Assembly: GCA_043381765.1 (NCBI GenBank)
Contig: JBHJMP010002237.1
Location: 1-22,527 of the forward strand
DNA: 22,527 nt
Reading direction: 5' to 3'
DNA from: Collodictyon triciliatum
Taxonomy: Eukaryota > CRuMs
The notes beneath the pieces were generated by a model. That model saw only the letters and a program-made list of their open reading frames with translations. It was not told where the DNA came from and did no database searches. The first letter of the stretch is position 1; every line of letters starts with the position of its first letter. Shown piece by piece: positions 13,116-22,527 of the stretch. The position numbers were made by a program, and so were the translations under genes.

Positions 13116-13207
13116 AAGGAGCATAGCAATCTTTCGATTGGTAAACCTGGTGTACTAGTATCCAAGGTCTCACCACTATTTTTTCGCTATGACCGTGTAG
13201 TGGTGAA

Positions 13208-13248
13208 GGCTGCCAGGAAAGACCCGACAGCCTTTTTTTTTTTTTTTT
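13208..13248 (+). other. Short hairpin followed by T16
   Basis: GGCTG (13208-13212) and CAGCC (13228-13232) can pair around a 15-base loop and are followed by 16 T on the plus strand. It lies at the far 3' edge of the Fanzor relic. It could be a pol III-like terminator, part of an omega-RNA scaffold region, or chance. Confidence 0.35.
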
Positions 13249-14446
13249 AGAGGAAGGTGTATACTTTTTTTTTTTTTTGAAGGAATAAAAGAACTTTCTT
13301 GAGTATATTTTTTATCGCTGTTAAAGCCCCTTGTCAAGAAAACACTTTGTTTGCTTTCTGAGCGATTGCATTCTTTACATATGAGACATCTATGCACCTT
13401 TTTTTGTATTTCCTTTCAGTTTCGTATATTCTAGTTCTTTTTCGCAGTTGCAGCACACCTTGGAGGTTCTAAATTCATCCACACTAACAGTTTCAAAACG
13501 TTTGGATAGTGTTTTTCGTAATACTCTTCCGATTGTTGGCATAAAATGCTTCATCTGAGATTTTCTGCTCCAGTCTCCATACGTCAGTACAACATCCTTG
13601 CCAAATGTCTTTTTGATGCTGTCCATAAACAACTCTTCATTTCTTTTTGTATTAACATACTGTCTCCATCTCATCTTTCGAAAAGTTACGTGTTCCAAAA
13701 ATCTGGATAATTTTATCTGGTATATTGATTTCATATATACATATTTTCGAAATTTTTCATAATCGACCGTGCATGAATTATGTTAACTCAGTTCTGTCTC
13801 TAAATCGATTAAAGATGCCCTTGATGTTTCAAACCGCCGATTCTCTTCAAAAGTCATGCGACCAAAAGAAACAGCACTTTGTAAACCTATTGCCATGTAT
13901 ATCCCTGAAGCTTTGTACTATTCTTTTTTTTTCTCGTGCAAGAGTATGTCGTGATTAAGAGATTTGCTATCATATCTTCTTTGGTGTGTCGTGTAACTTA
14001 ATTTCTTACCTGTCTCATCCACCATGTAAACCATATTTAACTTGCCTGCGTCCACTCCAACTATTTTTTTGCGCTAATAAAGATAACCGCTCTTCAGAAA
14101 GTTCATCTATATGAACATATTCTTAGTTGTTTGGTTATATCTGATTTTTGAATTTGAAATACCTTTCTTTTCAAACAATAATGACACCACCAAGCCGACT
14201 GTTTTTATTGTGTATTTAATATTGTAATCTCTTTGATGAAATATCCTCTTCATTTCAAAGAAATCATATAGGGTCTCTTTGCATCTTGATATATTCTTCA
14301 TTAATAATGTTTTTCCAGACAAAATTAATAGATATATCAAACATCCAGTATCTAGGTTAATATGAAACAGTAAATTGCTAGTTCTTACAGAGATTGGTTG
14401 AAACTGTTTGGTTGCAATGTCCTCAAAAATGCGATTCATGTAAATC

Positions 14447-14525
14447 AGATATGGAATGAGCTTTTTTTTTTTTTTATTCTTCCTTTCAACTTTTGTGCAG
14501 GACCGTGGAGATATGGAATGAGCTT
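14447..14525 (-). mobile_element. Tiny poly(A)-tailed retroposed insertion with 17-base duplication
   Basis: AGATATGGAATGAGCTT occurs exactly at 14447-14463 and 14509-14525. Between them, read on the minus strand, is a short unique piece (from CCACGGTCCTGCAC to GGAAGAAT) followed by about 14 A that abut the second copy. A target duplication plus terminal poly(A) is the mark of LINE-type target-primed retroposition of a 5'-truncated RNA. It splits the Fanzor reading frame: with one duplicate copy and the insert left out, the frame on both sides is continuous (NKLIPYL then IYMNRIF). Confidence 0.8.
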
Positions 14526-14597
14526 ATTTGTATTGACTTTGACGTCATATTCTATAGCTTTTATAATATCGCTGGGAATTATTTGACGCAAATGCAT

Positions 14598-15914
14598 TTT
14601 AGCCCATGTTTGGTGGCAGGTTTATAGGATGGGTTCTGTCTGAGCCAAGGCAAGGGTTTGTTTGTAATTTTTTTTAATATAATATTACATAAATGCAAAA
14701 TAAAATAAAGCTGATTACAGGAATAGAATGAGATATTTAGTAATTTTACCTTATTACATATACTAATTATACTACCATATTATTATGGTTCTTTCTCGGA
14801 TTCATCAAAGCTCTTGCTTTCGTCAATCCAGCTTTAATTCGATGGTTGTCTGCGCAATAATTTCCTATCTATGGGTACATTTTCGTTGTATAAAAAGTGT
14901 TGTGCCTTGAAAGGGATAAAACTGAGTTCGTCACAACCTTTGTAATGAAGTTTATCCATTTACAGGCTGAATGAGACCGAAGAGAAAGGAAAAACAAAAA
15001 CAAAAAGAATAAAGAATAAAGAAACAAACAAAGCCTGCAAATTTATTGCTAGTACCATGTATATGATTTGTACTTCTTTAATGCTCCCACACGCTACCAA
15101 CCATGCCTATACGCTTCTCTTATGTTAAACACTTTGTTAATAAGGCGATTTGTTATATTTAGAGCACGAAAATGGATAAGCAAATCACTGACGCGTGGTC
15201 AGATGTCTTTTTTTTTTTTTTTTTGCATCGACTTATTCGCTGAAGTGAATAAGCAAAGGGCGTTCTACTTGAAGATATAAGGCGTTTTTGTATTGTTTTG
15301 TTTTGTTTATACTGCTGTGCCAAATCTGAATATGTTCGACCAACAAACCGATATACAAAATCTGGTTTATCAACAAATAACCATTGTAAAATCTTTTTAA
15401 AAAAAGAACCCCTGTAAACGTGATAGGCAACACCCACCCCGGCACTCAATGAGGTTTCCTGAAATATCACTTATACTATTCATTGATCCCTTCTCTTTTC
15501 ATCATTTTCTTGTGTAATACACAATTTGTTTTCTTTTGTGGCTAGATTTTTTTTTTTTTTTTAAAAAAAAAAACATCTGGATTGTACAAAGGACAGTCGA
15601 TAATTTTGAGAAGTGAATGCTCATNNNNNNNNNNNNNNNNNNNNNNNNNNNNNNNNNNNNNNNNNNNNNNNNNNNNNNNNNNNNNNNNNNNNNNNNNNNN
15701 NNNNNNNNNNNNNNTTTTTTTTTTTTTTTTTTTTTTTTTTTTGTTAAGAGCCTAATCTGAGTCCACCAGAAAATGGTAGGTTTCTTCAATTCAGCGTTGA
15801 TGTACATGAAAACGAACGGTCTAATTAACTCGTGGATAAACTAAACATTACGTCTTATTAATGCAAGGGTTGATTTAATCATTCTTCTAACCTTTTGGTT
15901 AAGCCATTTGTTGC
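14598..15914. other. Intergenic region, no gene recognised, with gap
   Basis: I see no exon chain here. The stretch is A/T-rich, with T runs at about 15209-15224, 15547-15562 and 15715-15742, and a 90-base gap at 15625-15714 next to the last one. It lies between the Fanzor relic and the 3' end of the seryl-tRNA synthetase gene, so it should contain that gene's 3' region. Confidence 0.55.
15625..15714. other. Assembly gap (90 N)
   Basis: Unknown bases, directly followed by T28. It is likely unresolved homopolymer sequence. Confidence 1.
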
Positions 15915-18805
<2,891 letters not shown>

Positions 18806-18822
18806 CCTTTACTTGTAGTGCT

Positions 18823-18939
18823 CTGTTTTATGCAGAAACAAACACGATAAGATAATGCAAGGACCTATGGATGATAGGGTAAACTTACCAATGATTGGTC
18901 CCTTTGGCAGACCAGTCAGAATGTAATGAGGGAAACAAA
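18823..18939 (-). other. Possible 5' leader exon and intron of the SerRS gene
   Basis: A strong acceptor (CTCTCC, T12, AG) precedes 18939, and CATTG|GTAAGT gives a consensus donor at 18889/18888. An AAAACAG acceptor at 18824-18823 would then join to the leader just before the ATG at 18805, making a 66-base intron. No long coding frame is needed, so this fits a non-coding leader; transcript data would settle it. Confidence 0.35.
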
Positions 18940-19062
18940 CTAAAAAAAAAAAAAGGAGAGTAACGAACAGGACAAGAGGGAATAAAGAACAAGAATACCT
19001 TAAAGGAAAACAATTGAGTGTGTGGAGCAAAAAACTTAAATAGAGCATCAATATAGAACAAA

Positions 19063-19325
19063 CCAAACCAAACCAAACCAAACCAAACCAAACCAAACCA
19101 AACCAAACCAAACCAAACCAAACCAAACCAAACCAAACCAAACCAAACCAAACCAAACCAAACCAAACCAAAACAAAACAAACAAAACAAAACAAAACAA
19201 AACAGAACCAAACTAAAACAAACTAAAACAAACAAACAAACAAACAAAACAAAACAAAACAAAACAGAACAGAACAGAACAGAACAGAACAGAGCAAAGC
19301 AAAGCAAAGCAAAGCAAAGCAAAAA
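19063..19325 (+). repeat. Composite pentanucleotide array (AAACC, AAAAC, AGAAC, AAAGC blocks)
   Basis: About 22 AAACC units pass into AAAAC, AAACT and AAAC mixtures, then AACAG/AGAAC units, then AAAGC units. Neighbouring blocks differ by single substitutions. The array is T-rich (TTTGG, TTTTG, TTTGC) on the minus strand, the sense strand of the SerRS gene just downstream. Confidence 0.95.
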
Positions 19326-19426
19326 ACAAAGGCAAGTGAGACGCTGTTCGGAATAGGGCTGATTCATCCTGCTTTGATTCTTTTTTTTTTTGGGCGAAGA
19401 CAATCATTCGGACGGGGGTACTCGCG

Positions 19427-19549
19427 ATGCGCGCCCACGTGGCATTTGGTGGCGCAGCGAATATCTGGATTGGAAACGTGGACGGTACATGTCAGTGCGT
19501 GTTGCTTCTGCTAGACGGAGACAGAAATGTTACAATTTCTTTCTTTTTT

Positions 19550-19593
<44 letters not shown>

Positions 19594-19884
19594 TTTTTTT
19601 CTTTCTTTTTCTTCCTCCCTCCTTTTTTTATTGGTATTTTCACCATATACCCACCCACATCAGGTGTTCAAAAGGGCTCTGAACATGATTTGACTTGGTT
19701 TTATTTTGACAGTTTTTGGTGCGTTGAATCATCTGGTCATAAATCATTCCTGCGCTGGGCATACGTGCCCCCTTCACCAACACCTCAGCCATGTCATACA
19801 TCACTCATTTATCTTTCGGTCATGTATATAAAGGGTTATGGGGTATCGAATGAATCTTGTCTAAATTATGCTGGTACCGCATAA
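19427..19884 (+). CDS. Possible small two-exon gene, unknown product
   Basis: Exon 19427-19484 (MRAHVAFGGAANIWIGNVD) ends in G|GTACAT, phase 1. The acceptor CCCACATCAG before 19664 restores frame, giving GVQKGSEHDLTWFYFDSFW and about 92 residues in all, ending TAA. The intron (19485-19663) contains (TTTC)n and is T-rich in this direction, like introns of the secure genes. I recognise no domain. The first exon is GC-richer than its surroundings and could instead be a promoter or CpG-like patch. Confidence 0.33.
19540..19600 (+). repeat. (TTTC)n microsatellite
   Basis: About 13 CTTT/TTTC units run into a T-rich tract, in the candidate intron of the small plus-strand gene. Confidence 0.95.
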
Positions 19885-20190
19885 CAGCCCAAATATGTAT
19901 GCGTATATATTAATCGAGCTACTTGACCATTCCAGCGACATGAACAGTACCAGAGGCCAAATAGAAAGGAATAATGGCGTATTAATATGCGTTACTAAGC
20001 TCCGCATGAATATTTAGTGTCTAATTATACTTTATACACGCCCAAAAATAGGGAGACTAAAAAGACGATGTTCGAAATAGAATGAAGTAGGGGTAGGGTG
20101 GGTTGGGTAACAGGCGATTTCCAAAACATCATAATCGACCAGTATCGAATGCATTTCGTGCGGTTGATTTTTGTTTATTCACCGAGGAAT
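19885..20190. other. Convergent intergenic spacer
   Basis: This 306-base spacer lies between the small plus-strand candidate and the arrestin stop. A minus-strand AATAAA at 20179-20174, 12 bases past the arrestin stop, may serve as its polyadenylation signal. Nothing else is recognised. Confidence 0.4.
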
Positions 20191-21147
20191 TCATGACATC
20201 GGTGCTGATTTTGTTGCTGGTGATACCGAGCGAAAAGATCCGATGAATACAGGCAAGGACAACTCCACACACGGGGCCCATTGTGATATGTCCACGGAGA
20301 CGATCAAGCTGTATTTTACGTTGACATTCATGTCATTCTCTATCGTTGGAATCACATCTGTAGGTATTTTAACTTCCGGTGTAATTGAAACATTTTGTGC
20401 CCCTGGATGGACAATATGACTGCCAACATACACATGGCGGTCATCAAAATCATAGCCATCGTGTCCTTGTGACTTAAGATAATGTTGTTGTCGGAGAAGT
20501 ACTCTCACATCATGTATTTCTGCATTTGAGCCGTTCGAAATTGTTATTGTGGGACGTATGGACTCCCCAAGAACTACAGAACTGCACGGTAGAAGGGCCT
20601 TACAAAATATAGGGTCTGATTCCCAACACCAGCAACACACAGTTTTTGTATCTTCGCTTTCGACAGAGCCACTGTACTTTGACAAATTAGCATCTTGAAC
20701 GTGTAACATAGCAACCTCTTGTTTCTTTTTTCGATCTCCATCGTGGGGCAACTTAACCCTGGCCTTTAGGGAATACTTGATGGAGCCGTTTTCCCCAGTG
20801 AATGATGAAGGGAGCACAACGTCTGATGGAGGGACAATGCAGAATTGCATGCGGTGATCTCCTGGCTGTAGCTCACCCACAACACCGATCGCATTCGGGT
20901 TCCAAATACGCTCCTCATGTTTGTAGAAAGTCTTTTTTTCCTTTAACATCTTGGCTGTGCTCCCAGAAGTGACACAAACTTGCGACTCAGTTTTGCCTGT
21001 GAAGCTGATAGAAATATCTGAAACGCTAATGGTTTTTGAGACGGTCAGAACTAGATATCCGCGTAGTGGCTGGTTAGTGAAGTGAACTGGTTGCACACGC
21101 CCCTCGAGTTCAAAGTTTATCTTGACGCTTCCAGCGACCAGCTCCAT
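20191..21147 (-). CDS. Alpha-arrestin (ARRDC-like), single exon
   Basis: Alpha-arrestins are adaptors in membrane-protein trafficking, often bringing ubiquitin ligases to receptors and transporters. The 318-residue frame has an arrestin N-domain (SVKINFELEGR, SISFTGKTE, GELQPGDHRMQFCIVPPSD, LPSSFTGENGSIKYSLKARV) and a C-domain (CCWCWESDPIFCKALLPCSS, VVLGESIRPTITISNGSNAE, VRVLLRQQHY, KYSLIVSVDI, SLPVFIGSF near the end). The C-terminal tail after the last strand is short and has no PPxY motif, so direct NEDD4-type ligase binding is not evident. An AG immediately precedes the ATG, so a spliced 5' leader is possible. The coding region has no intron although its neighbours are intron-rich. Confidence 0.93.
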   Translation of the reverse strand: MELVAGSVKINFELEGRVQPVHFTNQPLRGYLVLTVSKTISVSDISISFTGKTESQVCVTSGSTAKMLKEKKTFYKHEERIWNPNAIGVVGELQPGDHRMQFCIVPPSDVVLPSSFTGENGSIKYSLKARVKLPHDGDRKKKQEVAMLHVQDANLSKYSGSVESEDTKTVCCWCWESDPIFCKALLPCSSVVLGESIRPTITISNGSNAEIHDVRVLLRQQHYLKSQGHDGYDFDDRHVYVGSHIVHPGAQNVSITPEVKIPTDVIPTIENDMNVNVKYSLIVSVDISQWAPCVELSLPVFIGSFRSVSPATKSAPMS

Positions 21148-21905
21148 CTAAAAAGCATTACACAAAAGATAGGTGAAGTTAACACATGCACTTTTATTAT
21201 AAATTTTATCTGCTACTATTGTGCTGAATTAGTTCAATCTTCGAAAGGCAGAGGCGGATGTAGTCACAGGCAGATTACCTCTAGATACGACGTGAAAATG
21301 TGCGGGTTGGTTGTGGGAGTGAGTCACAGCATACGCGAGACCTTTGCTACGCCATACTTCAGCCGGAAACAGTAGGAAAAGGATATGGTCTATACATATG
21401 CGGAATATATAATGTAAAAAGTAAAAATCTATTTGCACTGGTCGAATAAAGAAAAAATACAAATATCAAAAATTGGTAATATATGATTATCATTACAAAA
21501 CTGGTCAACAAAAAAGGTTTTGTTGTTCGGTGATATCCAGTCGAGTGCAGGCAAGGACGCTCCACAAAAGAAATAGACACCCACAAGTTATATGAATATC
21601 GACATTGTAGCGCAGTGTATAAAAATCTCATGCCGTGCTCATCTACGTTTTCTTTAATAATCTCTATTTTACCGCCTTAAACTAATGAGTAAGGAAAATA
21701 ACTTACCGGAGTAGTGATCGGTAAATGCTGTGTTCGCACAGCCCCACTTATTTTTGGCGGGCCCATAGGTTGCCCCTCAGTGACTCATTACTTTACATGA
21801 GATGCTGTTGTGGCGATCTCCGTGAACCCACCTCGCCATCCGCAAAGAAACATTTTACTCCAGACACATCAACACATCAATTTAGGAAACGTCAGGAACT
21901 GGAGG
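21148..21905. other. Divergent promoter region between arrestin and acyl-CoA synthetase
   Basis: This 758-base region separates two genes transcribed away from each other and should hold both promoters and leaders. It is A/T-rich in the middle and GC-richer toward the synthetase. I find no RNA gene, clear repeat or extra exon. Confidence 0.5.

Positions 21906-22527
<622 letters not shown>

Larger units (their letters stand above)
13176..14597 (-). pseudogene. Decayed Fanzor (eukaryotic TnpB-like RNA-guided nuclease) gene
   Basis: Fanzor proteins are OMEGA-type RNA-guided DNA nucleases carried by eukaryotic mobile elements. On the minus strand, family segments occur in order but in changing frames: an N-terminal part (IIPSDIIKAIEYDVKVNTNK), TKQFQPISVRTS, DYNIKYTIKTVGLVVSLLF, HIDELSEERLSLLAQ, RuvC-I VGVDAGKLNMVYMVDETGKK (Asp codon 14052-14050), THQRRYDSKS, CTVDYEKFRKYV, FRKMRWRQYV, VVLTYGDWSRKSQMKHFMPT, SVDEFRTSKVCCNC, and HRCLICKECNRSESKQSVFL for the second zinc-ribbon half. 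Damage: a retroposed insertion near 14464-14508, frame changes near 14120, at T7 14064-14070 and at T7 13399-13405, stops at 13918-13920 and 13783-13785, and Gly (13326-13328) where RuvC-III normally has Asp (R-D-x-N). The C-terminus fades into Lys-rich nonsense before 13280. No transposase partner is visible. Confidence 0.88.

Noticed and set aside
18877-18888. A 24-base intron GTAAGT...ATAG that would make a frame PKGPIIGPCIILSC
   Set aside because: 24 bases is too short for the other introns here, and the joined frame matches no known protein; a 66-base leader intron is more plausible.
18809-19403. Minus-strand frames with repeated LVWFG or FVLFC
   Set aside because: They are readings of the pentanucleotide array without codon-like variation.

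Overview
The window is a piece of an intron-rich, A/T-rich nuclear genome of a protist-like eukaryote. Evidence is short GT-AG introns (mostly about 65 to 480 bases), class III cyclase, alpha-arrestin and organelle-type seryl-tRNA synthetase families, long homopolymers and microsatellites, and three assembly gaps. The T-rich introns and low-complexity style recall foraminiferan/rhizarian assemblies, but that placement is a guess. Gene models were built by hand by matching splice phases; most exon chains close in frame.

Layout. 1-3818 (+): 3' part of a membrane-type class III adenylate cyclase, 11 exons. 4632-6750 (+): six-exon Myb/SANT (trihelix-like) DNA-binding protein with an acidic middle and a C-terminal helix. 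8109-9631 (-): calcineurin-B/CHP/CIB-like EF-hand-fold protein with degenerate loops and a possible N-myristoylation start. 10437-12623 (-): four-exon PDCD2/PDCD2L-like protein. 12622-13115 (+): doubtful small divergent gene whose ATG shares the CCATGG of the PDCD2-like start. 13176-14597 (-): decayed Fanzor (eukaryotic TnpB/OMEGA nuclease) gene, broken by frameshifts, stops and a tiny poly(A)-tailed insertion with a 17-base target-site duplication. 15915-18805 (-): complete nine-exon organellar-type seryl-tRNA synthetase with a targeting-like N-terminus. 19427-19884 (+): weak small two-exon gene. 20191-21147 (-): single-exon alpha-arrestin. 21906-end (+): first exon of a 4-coumarate-CoA-ligase-like acyl-CoA synthetase, cut by the window end.

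The genes do not form one pathway. Adenylate cyclase, arrestin and the EF-hand-like protein are signalling families; the others serve transcription, ribosome biogenesis and organellar translation. The most notable items are the Fanzor relic with its nested retroposed insertion, a Lys in place of the cyclase transition-state Arg, the shared start-codon palindrome, and the rule that nearly all large intronic microsatellites are T-rich on the transcribed gene's sense strand.
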